Source: Kordia aestuariivivens (GTDB lineage: Bacteria; Bacteroidota; Bacteroidia; Flavobacteriales; Flavobacteriaceae). From it: a stretch of DNA of 64,000 bases. The notes under the pieces are model-generated. The model was given only the letters and a program-made list of their open reading frames with translations, had not been told where the DNA came from and searched no databases. The DNA lies in contig NZ_JACGWS010000005.1 of assembly GCF_014397005.1 (NCBI RefSeq), positions 1-64,000 on the forward strand, in the 5' to 3' direction. The position numbers and the translations under genes were made by a program. This document shows positions 1 through 8,814 of the stretch, one piece after another (position 1 is the stretch's first letter; every line of letters starts with the position of its first letter).

Positions 1-128
1 GGGTCGCTTCGCTGTTGGGTCGCTTCGCTGTTGGGTCGCTTCGCTGTTGGGTCGCTTCGCTGTTGGGTCGCTTCGCTGTTGGGTCGCTTCGCTGTTGGGT
101 CGCTTCGCTGTTGGGTCGCTTCGCTGTA
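1..128. repeat. 16-bp tandem repeat array (8 units)
   Basis: The unit GGGTCGCTTCGCTGTT is repeated eight times without a gap, and the array runs off the left edge of the window. Only the last base of the last unit differs. A degenerate array of the same unit lies after the next gene. No open frame uses it. It is much more GC-rich than its surroundings. I infer a replication-slippage repeat; no function is visible. Confidence 0.95.
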
Positions 129-202
129 TATTCTTATGATCCGTCATTACGAACGCTAGTGAAGTAATCTGTTTGTAGTATAACGCGATTGACGGGTTGC
201 TT
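113..202. repeat. 90-bp direct repeat, copy A
   Basis: The last 16-bp unit plus the following 74 bases recur after the 830-residue gene with only three substitutions. It contains the phrase ACGAACGCTAGTGAAGTAAT, which resembles intergenic repeats common in Bacteroidota. The rest of the stretch up to the gene is AT-rich and holds only another short shared phrase, TAGCTTCGCTAGGTA, also seen near 32.1 kb. Confidence 0.9.
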
Positions 203-408
203 TGTAGCTTCGCTAGGTATTTTCTATCATAATGTTGGATTACTTTCATTCCGCATTTAATGAGGTGTTATATAGTTATTTATCAATAAATAAGAATTAT
301 ATTTCAAGTTTGGTAATTTAAACCAAATCCCTAATCAACAAGAGCTTGAATTATTACCACACAGATTATCCATATCTAATAATGCACCCCCTTAAAGCCC
401 TCTAAAAC

Positions 409-2901
409 ATGAAAAAATTAGTATTATTATTTATTATCAATTGCTGCTTCCAAATGAGTGCTTCGGCTCAATGTGGTCAAACAGGAATAGATTCTGGAGT
501 TTGTTACACAAACAATGGTTTACATGCTATTGCGGTTAATATAGGTTCAGACAGTCCTACTGATCTAATTACTGTCAATTTTACAGCAGGCTCCATAGAG
601 CCTATTTTTGATTTCATCGTTGTCTATTCTGGTCCTCTTGGAAGTGGTACTGGAGGAACTGAGATTTACAATGCATCACAAGATTCAGGTAGCTTTGCAG
701 GATTAAGTTTTACAGCAACTGCACCAGGTGAATACTTAAGTATTTATGTGAACGCAGATGGTTCTATAAATTGTGCGGACTCGGGAGGTATAAGTGCAGT
801 ATATAATACATCTTGTTTCGCTCAATGTAACCAAACAGGAGTAGACTCGGGGGTTTGTTATAATAGTACTGATGGTTTACAGGCTATTGTAGTTAATTTG
901 GGCACAGGCAATCCTACTGATGTAATCACGGTCGATTTTACAGCAGGATCCATAGAGGCTTGTTGTGATGAAATCGTGGTCTATTCTGGTCCTCTTGGAA
1001 GTGGTACTGGAGGAACTGAGATTTACAATGCATCACAAGGTTCAGGTAGCTTTGCAGGATTAAGTTTTACAGCTGCTGCACCAGGTGAATATTTGAGTAT
1101 TTATGTGAACGCAAATGGTTCTATTGATTGTAGTTCCAGTGGAAATATAAGTCCTGTATATAATACATCTTGTTCAGTTCAATGTAACCAAACAGGAATA
1201 GACTCGGGAGTTTGTTATAATAGTACTGATGGTATGCAAGCTATTGTAGTTAATATAGGTGCTGACAATCCTACTGATGTAATCACGGTCGATTTTACAG
1301 CAGGATCCATAGAGGCTTGTTGTGATGAAATCGTGGTCTATTCTGGTATTTTTGGAAGTGGCACTGCGGGAACTGAGATTTACAATGCATCACAAAGTTC
1401 AGGTAGCTTTGCTGGATTAAGTTTCACATCAGCACTAGGTGAATATTTGAGTATTTATGTGAACGCTGATAGTTCTGCAGATTGTACTACCGAAGGAAAT
1501 ATAAGCCCTGTATATAATATATCTTGTATAACTCCATCAATTGGATGTGGTCTAACAGGAGTAGACTCTGGAGTTTGTTATAATAGTACTGATGGTATGC
1601 AAGCTATTGTAGTTAATGTAGGCACAGGCAGTCTTTTTGATCTAATCACGGTCGATTTTACAGCAGGCTCCATAGCGCCTGATTTTGATGAAATTGTTGT
1701 CTATTCTGGTGCTTTGGGAAGTGGTACTGGAGGAACAGAGATTTACAATGCAACACAAGCTTCCTCCGGTACCTTTGCGGGATTAAGTTTTACAGCAGCT
1801 GCGCCCGATGAATATTTAAGTATTTATGTGAACGCAAATGGTTCTGGAGATTGTTCGACCCGAGGAAATATAAGCCCTGTATATAATACATCTTGTATAA
1901 CTCTACCAATAGGATGTAATCAAACAGGAGCAGATTCGGGAGTTTGTTACAATAGTACTGATGGTTTACAAGCTATTGCAGTTAATATAGGTACAGGCAA
2001 TCCTTTCGATCTAATCACGGTCGATTTTACAGCAGGATCCATAACGCCTTATTATGATGAAATCGTTGTCTATTCTGGTACTTTTGGAAGTGGCACTGCG
2101 GGAACTGAAATTTACAATGCAATACATACTTCTAGTACCTTTGCAGGATTAAGTTTCACAGCTGCAGCGCCAGGTGAATATTTGAGTATTTATGTGAACG
2201 CAAATGGTATTATTGATTGTACGACCGAAGGAAGTGTTAGTCCAGTATTTAATACATCTTGCACAACTATACCCGTAATTGAATGTAGTCAAACAGGAAT
2301 AGACTCGGGAGTTTGTTACACTAACAATGGTTTACAAGCTATTGCAGTTATAGGCACAGGCAATCCTTTCGATCTAATCACTGTCGATTTTATAGCTGGC
2401 TCCATAGAACCTATTTTTGATTTCATCGTTGTCTATTCTGGTCCTCTTGGAAGTGGTACTGGAGGAACTGAGATTTACAATGCATCACAAATTTCTGGGA
2501 CCTTTGCAGGATTAAGTTTCACAGCAGCTGCGTCTGGTGAATATTTGAGTATTTATGTGAACGCAAATGGTTTTGCTGATTGTAGTTCCAGTGGAAATAT
2601 AAGTCCTGTATATAATACATCTTGCCCAACTTTGGGTATTGATGCTGTTCGTTTTGATACTTCAAGTTTGACGATATATCCTAACCCAACATCAAATTTT
2701 GTGACACTAAAGAATCCAGAAAATATAAAATTAAAAAACATAAGCATACACGATTTAACTGGTCGCTTGATTAAAACATTAGACACAACGAATGTTACTA
2801 ATAATGTACAGATAGACTTGTCAGACTTATCGAGTAATATTTATTTTTTATCTGCTGAAACAGAGAAAAGCAAAACAACTTTTAAAGTGATTAAAGAGTA
2901 A
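409..2901 (+). CDS. Secreted six-repeat CUB-like protein with T9SS sorting domain
   Basis: An 830-residue protein with a clear signal peptide (about residues 1-20, ending SASA-Q). Six tandem domains of about 120 residues start near residues 22, 140, 259, 380, 503 and 626. Each opens with C-x-TG-x-DSGVCY and contains DEIVVYSG or DFIVVYSG, GTEIYNA, FAGLSFT and EYLSIYVNA, a beta-rich pattern that resembles CUB domains. From about residue 745 there is a T9SS type A sorting domain (TIYPNP, ISIHDLTGRLI, IYFLSA). It should be exported by the Sec system, then moved across the outer membrane by T9SS and anchored or released. Repeats are nearly identical at DNA level, implying recent duplication. Ligand unknown; adhesion or matrix binding is a guess. 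Confidence 0.85.
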   Translation: MKKLVLLFIINCCFQMSASAQCGQTGIDSGVCYTNNGLHAIAVNIGSDSPTDLITVNFTAGSIEPIFDFIVVYSGPLGSGTGGTEIYNASQDSGSFAGLSFTATAPGEYLSIYVNADGSINCADSGGISAVYNTSCFAQCNQTGVDSGVCYNSTDGLQAIVVNLGTGNPTDVITVDFTAGSIEACCDEIVVYSGPLGSGTGGTEIYNASQGSGSFAGLSFTAAAPGEYLSIYVNANGSIDCSSSGNISPVYNTSCSVQCNQTGIDSGVCYNSTDGMQAIVVNIGADNPTDVITVDFTAGSIEACCDEIVVYSGIFGSGTAGTEIYNASQSSGSFAGLSFTSALGEYLSIYVNADSSADCTTEGNISPVYNISCITPSIGCGLTGVDSGVCYNSTDGMQAIVVNVGTGSLFDLITVDFTAGSIAPDFDEIVVYSGALGSGTGGTEIYNATQASSGTFAGLSFTAAAPDEYLSIYVNANGSGDCSTRGNISPVYNTSCITLPIGCNQTGADSGVCYNSTDGLQAIAVNIGTGNPFDLITVDFTAGSITPYYDEIVVYSGTFGSGTAGTEIYNAIHTSSTFAGLSFTAAAPGEYLSIYVNANGIIDCTTEGSVSPVFNTSCTTIPVIECSQTGIDSGVCYTNNGLQAIAVIGTGNPFDLITVDFIAGSIEPIFDFIVVYSGPLGSGTGGTEIYNASQISGTFAGLSFTAAASGEYLSIYVNANGFADCSSSGNISPVYNTSCPTLGIDAVRFDTSSLTIYPNPTSNFVTLKNPENIKLKNISIHDLTGRLIKTLDTTNVTNNVQIDLSDLSSNIYFLSAETEKSKTTFKVIKE

Positions 2902-2930
2902 ATCTAATAACAGAAGTGTTTTTTTGTTGA

Positions 2931-3025
2931 TGTCGCTTCGCTTTTGGGTTGCTTTGCTTTTGGATCGCTTCGCTTTTGGATCGCTTAGTTGTTGGGTCGC
3001 TTCGCTTTTGGGTCGCTTCGCTGTA
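2931..3025. repeat. Degenerate 16-bp repeat array (6 units)
   Basis: Six 16-bp units related to the array at the left edge, with variants such as GGGTTGCTTTGCTTTT and GGATCGCTTCGCTTTT. They begin about 30 bases after the stop codon of the repeat protein. Older and more diverged than the left array. Confidence 0.9.
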
Positions 3026-3099
3026 TATTCTTATGATCCGTCATCACGAACGCTAGTGAAGTAATCTGTTTGTAGTGTAACACGATTGACGGGTTGCTT
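3010..3099. repeat. 90-bp direct repeat, copy B
   Basis: Second copy of the 90-bp element, in the same orientation as copy A and differing at three positions. Together they bracket the CUB-like gene, so homologous recombination between them could remove or duplicate that gene. Confidence 0.9.
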
Positions 3100-3139
3100 C
3101 TTTTCAATCAAATTGGAAGTTGAAAAATATTGAATTCAG

Positions 3140-3193
3140 ATCAAAAAGTCTAACCTTCTAATGATCTAAATATGTCTAAAAAGCAACGCTTAC
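3140..3193. repeat. TCTAA-rich direct repeat, copy A
   Basis: A stretch with TCTAA recurring every 8 to 13 bases (GTCTAACCTTCTAATGATCT and on to AAGCAACGCTTA). It matches a copy about 420 bases to the right and overlaps the stop codon of the small membrane protein between them. Confidence 0.8.
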
Positions 3194-3483
3194 ACGTTTT
3201 TTTCTTGTTTCCCGTAAAATTGAATGACTAACTTTCCAAAAACAAAATAGAGTACAAGCACCGTAATTCCTCCAACCAAATATCCGTTTTCTAATAATCC
3301 TTCATATCCATAAGTATAGCAGTATAGTATAATGCATAGGACAAACTGAAGAACTGCATACATGATATTTCCTTTTGGACTATAGCCAAACATTCCAAGA
3401 AAGTGCGTTTTGGTCAATCCAAAAATTAGATGTGGCATTGCATTGGCTAGTAATGCACCAATAATAAAGTCTATGAGATTCAT
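3190..3483 (-). CDS. Small membrane protein, function unknown
   Basis: A 97-residue hydrophobic protein with three likely membrane helices (about residues 4-25, 40-58 and 67-88), with short charged ends (terminus KQEKNV). I do not recognise the family. It is a lone gene between two TCTAA-rich direct repeats. The ATG start gives a normal inner-membrane protein. It could be a conserved integral membrane protein or a transporter-like fragment; nothing in its neighbours points to a role. Confidence 0.6.
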   Translation of the reverse strand: MNLIDFIIGALLANAMPHLIFGLTKTHFLGMFGYSPKGNIMYAVLQFVLCIILYCYTYGYEGLLENGYLVGGITVLVLYFVFGKLVIQFYGKQEKNV

Positions 3484-3560
3484 TTTTTAATATTTTTCTT
3501 TGCGGATGTCGTTAAAACTAGATTAATCTCAACTCATATCAAAGTCAGGCTGAAGTTTTA

Positions 3561-3623
3561 AATCAAAAAAGTCTAACAATCTAAGCTTCTAATGATCTAA
3601 ATATATCTAAAAAACAACGCTTA
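3561..3623. repeat. TCTAA-rich direct repeat, copy B
   Basis: Second copy of the TCTAA-phased element, same orientation as copy A, with one extra TCTAA unit. It lies upstream of the small membrane protein gene, so the two copies flank that gene. Confidence 0.8.
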
Positions 3624-3751
3624 TGAACTATTTACGACGCTTATACATTTGTGCTAGGATTTTTCGTGGATTTTTTAGAGTTTCATGCTGTAAAACGGAG
3701 TTGTGACTCGCTTTCGTTTACTGATGGAAGCTCGTAACATCGCTACAAATA

Positions 3752-4043
3752 TGATGTATCAGTTGTTGGAAAACTGTCGTATGGTTGTAAATAGGTTTCA
3801 ATAGTTGTTAGAAACTAGATACATTGCTGTAAATACGTTGCAACAGTTGTTGGAATCTAGATGTATTACTGTAAACACATTTCAACACTTGTTGGAGGTT
3901 ACTTGTATTGGTTTAATAAGGTTCAACAGTTGTTGGAAACTATTAGCATTGCTGAAAACACGTTTTAACACTTGTTGGAAGTCACTAATATTAGTTTAGC
4001 ATGTTTCAACAGTTGATGGAAGCAATTTACATTGATGTAAATT
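3752..4043. repeat. 42-bp degenerate minisatellite (about 7 units)
   Basis: About seven units of 41-42 bases. Each carries a conserved block like GTTTCAACAGTTGTTGGAAAC followed by a looser half ending in TGTAAATAC. Unit starts near 3752, 3795, 3837, 3879, 3921, 3962 and 4003. Divergence between units is high, so the array is old. The rest of the gap between the neighbouring genes (3624-3751, 4044-4129) shows nothing else. A short open frame across it is only a by-product of the 42-base (14-codon) period. Confidence 0.85.
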
Positions 4044-4129
4044 CAATCCAACAATAGTTTTCTTTAAAATAATTGAATAAAATTACCTGAAAAGGTAAAA
4101 AGATTGTGAAATCTTCAAAAACGAGTATA

Positions 4130-4831
4130 ATGAATAAACCCAGATTAGGAAACTATCGAAACAGTGAGTTCCTTCAATATCTGAAAGATGTGTTGGAATT
4201 GGTAAATCAGTATGATGTGCAACTGTTAGGAGTAACCGAACAGCGTAATGCATTGGCAACAAGTACAGCAGCATTGGATGCTGTGTTTCAACACGATCAA
4301 AGCAATAAAGTTACCCAAGTATTACTCGATTTGGATACGAAACGCGGCAGTATGTACAGCGGAATTAAAAGTATTTTGGAAGGAAATACACATCATTTTG
4401 ACCTTGTAAAGCAAGAAGCTGCAAAACGTTTGTTGTTCAACTTTACTAGTTATGGTAAAAATGTGACACGCATGAATTACCAGGCAGAAACAGCGACCAT
4501 AGATAGCATGCTTGCCGATTGGAATACTGATCCTACGATGCAGGAAGCCGTTGTACTGTTACAACTTTCGGAATGGGTTGTAGAATTGCAGCGGATCAAT
4601 ACGTTGTTTAACGAACGTTATTTAGCCAGCATATCGGAAACGGCTGCCAATCCAAGAATAAGCTTTTCCACGCTGCGCAATGATGGTATTGTAGCGTATC
4701 GTGCCTTGGTAGCACGTATAAAAGCTTTTATGACCTTGGAAGCGAATGAAGCATACACACAAGTTTATTCCGAAATTTATGAATTGGCAAGGCAGTATAA
4801 TCAGGTAGTGAAGTTTAGACAAACTAAGTAG
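4130..4831 (+). CDS. DUF6261-like protein
   Basis: A 233-residue soluble, mainly helical protein from the ATG start; a GTG eight codons upstream is possible. The opening (PRLGNYRNSEFLQYLKDVLELV) and the long helices resemble the Bacteroidota family DUF6261, whose function is unknown. No signal peptide or membrane segment. It stands alone after the 42-bp minisatellite. Family assignment is from memory of the pattern. Confidence 0.55.
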   Translation: MNKPRLGNYRNSEFLQYLKDVLELVNQYDVQLLGVTEQRNALATSTAALDAVFQHDQSNKVTQVLLDLDTKRGSMYSGIKSILEGNTHHFDLVKQEAAKRLLFNFTSYGKNVTRMNYQAETATIDSMLADWNTDPTMQEAVVLLQLSEWVVELQRINTLFNERYLASISETAANPRISFSTLRNDGIVAYRALVARIKAFMTLEANEAYTQVYSEIYELARQYNQVVKFRQTK

Positions 4832-5040
4832 TCTGAGGCACTTAAAGACTAATTGGATTGCTTTTTAGTAGGTTCGTAATTTAATGATATGACAAAAACA
4901 TAAAATTTTTATAGACATTTACTTCATCTAATCAAGTGTATACATATTCAATTGATAAATACCGTTTATCGACTCATTATATTTTTAGGTTGTATTCTTA
5001 ACAATCTTTGTTTTCAATTAAAATTATAAATCATATAATT

Positions 5041-7680
5041 ATGGAAACAAAAAAAAAGTTACTTGCTTTTTTAAAGCAAGACCCACAACTAAAGTTTAAG
5101 TACAATGAGCAACAACAAACGGTACAATACCTAAATGGAAAACTCGCTACTTTGTCGAAAGATTCGAAAAGTTGGGAAAAGGAATTATGGGAATTTGCAA
5201 ACAAGCATGCTGATTTGTTTGGGAAGATTGACCCAGAATCGACCAAGCTAATTAATGAAGCAAAAGATACGGAAAAAGGAACAACATTTACGTATCAACA
5301 ATACCATGAAGGTATTAAAATTGAAGGAGCTGTCGTTCAATTCAATGTAAATAAAAAAGGGAAGTTAAAAAGAGTGAAAAACTTATTACAATCAAAAATT
5401 CCCATTTCTGCAAAGCCTAAACTAAAGGCCGATGTGGCTTTTAAAAACATTAAAAAAGTAATTCATAATACGGAAGGTACTTATGATAAGCCAGCGTTAT
5501 TGTTTCATATCGATAAAGAACAGACATTGCGCTTAAGTTATTTATTCACCTTAAAAAGAGAACGCAATTGCTCAGAAAAAGAATATCCTATGTTGGCAGA
5601 ACATCATGGAGGTTCACATATATGGAAAGTATATGTAGATGCACATACAGGAGCGATTATCAATTATTACGATAATATGCAAACAATTTCTACTGTAGGA
5701 AATGGTACAGGCGTATATTCTGGTACGAATACTGTTAATGCTTGGGACGACGGAACTACTTTCTCGCTAAGAGACACCACACGAACTGGTGGCTTAGGTC
5801 CAGTAATTAATACCAATGACGGATCTACTATTTCTGTGGATGCTGATAATAATTGGAATAATAATACGACAACGCCAAGAGGCGCTAATCAAGGAGCAGA
5901 AGTAGATTCTCATATCTATACTTCGGATGTGATTGATTATTTTAATACAGTACACGCTAGAAACAGTATTGATGGTTTGGGTGGAAATGTATTATCCGTA
6001 GCACATTTCGGCACTAACACCGATAATGCCTATTGGAACGGAACTCAAATGCTAATTGGTGACGGATCAGGAGCTGCTCCAGGATTTGATTATTTATGTA
6101 CTGATGATGTAATTGCACACGAATTTGTACACGGAGTAACACAATATACGTGTGGACTTATCTATCAAAATGAATCGGGAGCGTTAAATGAAGCTTTTTC
6201 CGATATTTTCGCTGCCTTTATTACTAATAATTGGCTTATAGGTGAATCGTGCTGGCTAAAAACGACTGCTCCTGCATTGCGAAATATGATTGAGCCTACT
6301 AATGGAGGACTTTGGAATGTTGCTGATCCTATTAATAGCGTTATTAACGGACACCAACCTTCTCATTATTCGCAACGTTATATTGGATCTGCTGATAATG
6401 GTGGCGTGCATATTAATAGTGGTATTATTAATCACTTATTCTATCTATTAACGATAGGAGGAACACATACTATTAGTGGTATTACTGTAAATGCAATTGG
6501 TCAAAATATTGCCGAAACATTATTGTATAGATGCATGACTGTTAATTTAGTAGGACAGCCAAATGCTACTTTCTTAGATTTTAGAGCTGCCATGTTAGAT
6601 GCTTGTCTTGATTTATTCCCTACTGATTTGAATGTGTTAACACAGGTGAAAAACGGATTTAACGCTGTGGGTATTGGTCCTGATTTATATGTTAGAGACA
6701 ATATTTCTGATACAGGCGTAGAACCTTATCCAGGAGGAGCTCTTTGGAACAGTCCAGATATTATAAATCGTCAAAATATTGTTAGCAATCCAGCAGGTAC
6801 TTTAGGTAATATGAGCAATGCTAATTTATCGCAAAATATTGAAAGAGGGCAAGATAATTTTGTGTACATACGATTACAAAACCGAGGAGCTGCAAGTGGT
6901 GATGTAACTATCAATGTATTCTTGTCGCCAGCTACGACCTTTGGCTCTCCCGCTTTATGGATTCCTGTGGGATCTGATGTGCAGTTGGGAATTGCTCCAG
7001 GAACGAGTAGAGTATCGAATACGATTGTTTTTCCAGCTGCCATGATTCCGGCAACAGGACACTATTGTATGATTGCTGTAATAAGTGATGCTTTAGATCC
7101 TGCGCCAGATCATACATTAATATCCAATTTATCAGAATATCTCAATTATGTTAGAAATACAAATAATATAGCGTACAAAAATATGAATGTGGTCGATGTG
7201 CTTCCTAATCTTGTAGGTAATGTGTCTGTACTTATTGAAAGGTTTCAAAGTTCAAAAGATATTTATGACATTGAATTGGATTTGGAAAATTTCATACCCG
7301 GAGCGAAACTCGATTTAAAAGCAAATAGAAAGGCATTTAAATACGCCAATTTTAAAGGATTAAAGCTTGACCGCAGATTAAAAAGAAAATCTGTTCTAAA
7401 AGTGCTTGACGTTGGTGAACTTAAGGAGAACTTAATTTTTAATACGATGACTCCAGCAACCATACAAACTGCAGGTATTGCTGGCGACTTTGTAAAAAAA
7501 GAAGTGCATGCAATAAAAAATATTAAGTTAGTGAGAGATGCAGCTTTAAAATTATCGTATAAGTTGCCATCAAAAGAAGTACTAGACAAACTACCTAAAA
7601 AAGAGTATTCATTAGTAGTGAAACAATTATGGGAAGGAGAAGTTCTTGGAGCCTTTACGGTAGTATTTAGGCATAAATAG
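5041..7680 (+). CDS. Thermolysin-like M4 metallopeptidase with extra C-terminal region
   Basis: An 879-residue protein from the ATG (a start 11 codons upstream only adds a weak extension). The N-terminal part (about residues 35-215) resembles the FTP/PepSY propeptide of M4 peptidases. The catalytic domain has HEFVH at residues 360-364, the third zinc ligand in NEAFSD (E384, 20 residues after H364 as in thermolysin), and GGVHINSGI carrying the second catalytic histidine. Residues about 545-700 look like a CARDB/Ig-type beta domain (NFVYIRLQNRGAASGDVTI). The last 180 residues are lysine-rich and unrecognised. The N-terminus METKKKLLAFLKQD lacks a usual signal peptide, odd for this secreted family. 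No T9SS domain is seen. Confidence 0.88.
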   Translation: METKKKLLAFLKQDPQLKFKYNEQQQTVQYLNGKLATLSKDSKSWEKELWEFANKHADLFGKIDPESTKLINEAKDTEKGTTFTYQQYHEGIKIEGAVVQFNVNKKGKLKRVKNLLQSKIPISAKPKLKADVAFKNIKKVIHNTEGTYDKPALLFHIDKEQTLRLSYLFTLKRERNCSEKEYPMLAEHHGGSHIWKVYVDAHTGAIINYYDNMQTISTVGNGTGVYSGTNTVNAWDDGTTFSLRDTTRTGGLGPVINTNDGSTISVDADNNWNNNTTTPRGANQGAEVDSHIYTSDVIDYFNTVHARNSIDGLGGNVLSVAHFGTNTDNAYWNGTQMLIGDGSGAAPGFDYLCTDDVIAHEFVHGVTQYTCGLIYQNESGALNEAFSDIFAAFITNNWLIGESCWLKTTAPALRNMIEPTNGGLWNVADPINSVINGHQPSHYSQRYIGSADNGGVHINSGIINHLFYLLTIGGTHTISGITVNAIGQNIAETLLYRCMTVNLVGQPNATFLDFRAAMLDACLDLFPTDLNVLTQVKNGFNAVGIGPDLYVRDNISDTGVEPYPGGALWNSPDIINRQNIVSNPAGTLGNMSNANLSQNIERGQDNFVYIRLQNRGAASGDVTINVFLSPATTFGSPALWIPVGSDVQLGIAPGTSRVSNTIVFPAAMIPATGHYCMIAVISDALDPAPDHTLISNLSEYLNYVRNTNNIAYKNMNVVDVLPNLVGNVSVLIERFQSSKDIYDIELDLENFIPGAKLDLKANRKAFKYANFKGLKLDRRLKRKSVLKVLDVGELKENLIFNTMTPATIQTAGIAGDFVKKEVHAIKNIKLVRDAALKLSYKLPSKEVLDKLPKKEYSLVVKQLWEGEVLGAFTVVFRHK

Positions 7681-7693
7681 TAAGTATACATAC

Positions 7694-7739
7694 CGACTCT
7701 GCTCAAACTACTTCAATTGTAGCATATTGAGCAGAGTCG
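7694..7739. repeat. 13-bp perfect inverted repeat
   Basis: CGACTCTGCTCAA and its exact complement TTGAGCAGAGTCG are separated by 20 bases, just after the M4 protease stop codon. There is no T-tract, so it is not a standard terminator. It looks like one of the dispersed palindromic intergenic elements of Flavobacteriia; it might still protect the 3' end of the mRNA. Confidence 0.75.
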
Positions 7740-7930
7740 AAATGTTGGACTTGTTCCCGCGGAGGTGGAAATCTAGACTTTGAAACAAGAGTAGCGCAAA
7801 ACAGCAGAAATATATACATAAGTTGCAGGGAAGAATTTTAAGTTCATCGAAAATCCATTAGATTTGTAGCGAAACATACATTAACTATAAAGGAAATAGA
7901 TCCTTTATTCTATTGTTAGCAAGAATTAAA

Positions 7931-8494
7931 ATGATGCATCCTCTGAGACAACATATTGAAGAAATAATCAGCCTTACTGATGAAGAGTTTGATTTTGTTT
8001 TGAGTCATTTTGAGCAAATCAAAAAACGGAAGCATCAATATATAGTGCAAGAAGGAGAAATTGTCAATAAAGAATATTGGATCATAAAAGGGTGTCTAAA
8101 AAGTTATTTTATTGACGATACAGGAAAAGAACATATTCTTCAATTTGGAATGGAAAATTGGTGGATTACAGATTATGAATCTTTTGTAAAACAAACCAAG
8201 TCTAAAACCGCTATTGATTGTATTGAAGATAGTGAGTTACTATATATTTCTTTTGAAAATAGAGATAAACTGACTGCTCAAATGCACAAAATGGAACGCT
8301 TTTGGGCTAAAAAAAGTAAAATTGGTCGTATTGCACTTCAAAATAGAATTCTATCCTTATTGAAAAACTCTTCGAAAGAACGGTACAACTTACTTTTAGA
8401 ACAATATCCAAAACTTTCCCAACGTGTTCCTAAAAAAATGATTGCTGCCTATTTAGGTGTTTCTAGAGAAACACTTAGCCGATTAAACTCATAA
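7931..8494 (+). CDS. Crp/Fnr-family transcriptional regulator
   Basis: A 187-residue protein from an ATG-ATG pair; an upstream TTG would add six residues. Residues about 20-120 form a cyclic-nucleotide-binding-like beta barrel (YIVQEGEIVNKEYWIIKGCLKSYFIDDTGKE), and the C-terminus carries a winged helix-turn-helix with the signature MIAAYLGVSRETLSRL. This is the usual Bacteroidota single-protein Crp/Fnr type. The effector cannot be told; no Fnr-type cysteine cluster is seen. It lies just upstream of, and in line with, a tautomerase-DoxX pair, which it probably controls. Confidence 0.9.
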   Translation: MMHPLRQHIEEIISLTDEEFDFVLSHFEQIKKRKHQYIVQEGEIVNKEYWIIKGCLKSYFIDDTGKEHILQFGMENWWITDYESFVKQTKSKTAIDCIEDSELLYISFENRDKLTAQMHKMERFWAKKSKIGRIALQNRILSLLKNSSKERYNLLLEQYPKLSQRVPKKMIAAYLGVSRETLSRLNS

Positions 8495-8509
8495 CTTTAT
8501 TTCTTTCAA

Positions 8510-8551
8510 TTGTCACTACATGTGACGTATATCACTTCAACGAAGTGACAA
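8510..8551. promoter_or_regulatory. Candidate Crp/Fnr operator before the tautomerase gene
   Basis: Two nested palindromes lie between the regulator and the tautomerase gene. TTGTCACT at the left is matched by AGTGACAA at the right; inside are GTCAC-TACAT-GTGAC and CACTT-CAACG-AAGTG. GTGAC/GTCAC half-sites are typical of Crp-type operators. A weak Bacteroidota -7-like element (CACCTTTG) follows near 8581-8588, 27 bases before the ATG. Assignment to the adjacent regulator is inference. Confidence 0.5.
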
Positions 8552-8614
8552 ACCTCCTTTCTGAAACTTCAGGTTCTTAGCACCTTTGTACGGTAATTAA
8601 TTTAATAAAAAGTT

Positions 8615-8809
8615 ATGCCATACATTAATATTAGAGTTACTGACGAACAAGTAACACAAAAACAAAAACGTCAATTAATAGAAGGTGCTACACAACTAGT
8701 TGTAGACATACTTGACAAAAACCCAGAAACAACCCATGTCGTTATTGATGAAATTCCATTAGGGAATTGGGGAGCGAATGGAAAACAGTATTTAGGAACT
8801 AAAAAATAA
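8615..8809 (+). CDS. 4-oxalocrotonate tautomerase-family protein
   Basis: A 64-residue protein of the usual size for this family. The start MPYINIRV puts a proline right after the initiator methionine; after Met removal this N-terminal proline is the catalytic base of the tautomerase superfamily. The second half has the expected pattern ending in a short basic tail. The native substrate is unknown, since many members are promiscuous keto-enol tautomerases. It is five bases from the DoxX gene, so the two form an operon, probably under the Crp/Fnr regulator. Confidence 0.88.
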   Translation: MPYINIRVTDEQVTQKQKRQLIEGATQLVVDILDKNPETTHVVIDEIPLGNWGANGKQYLGTKK

Positions 8810-8814
8810 AGAGA

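Noticed and set aside
3805-3999. A 64-residue open frame on the plus strand
   Set aside because: It is only the in-frame reading of the 42-bp minisatellite (14-codon period) and has no start signal or family features.
7741-7930. Possible small gene or RNA between the M4 protease and the Crp/Fnr regulator
   Set aside because: No open frame with a start and no stable fold seen by eye beyond the 13-bp inverted repeat.
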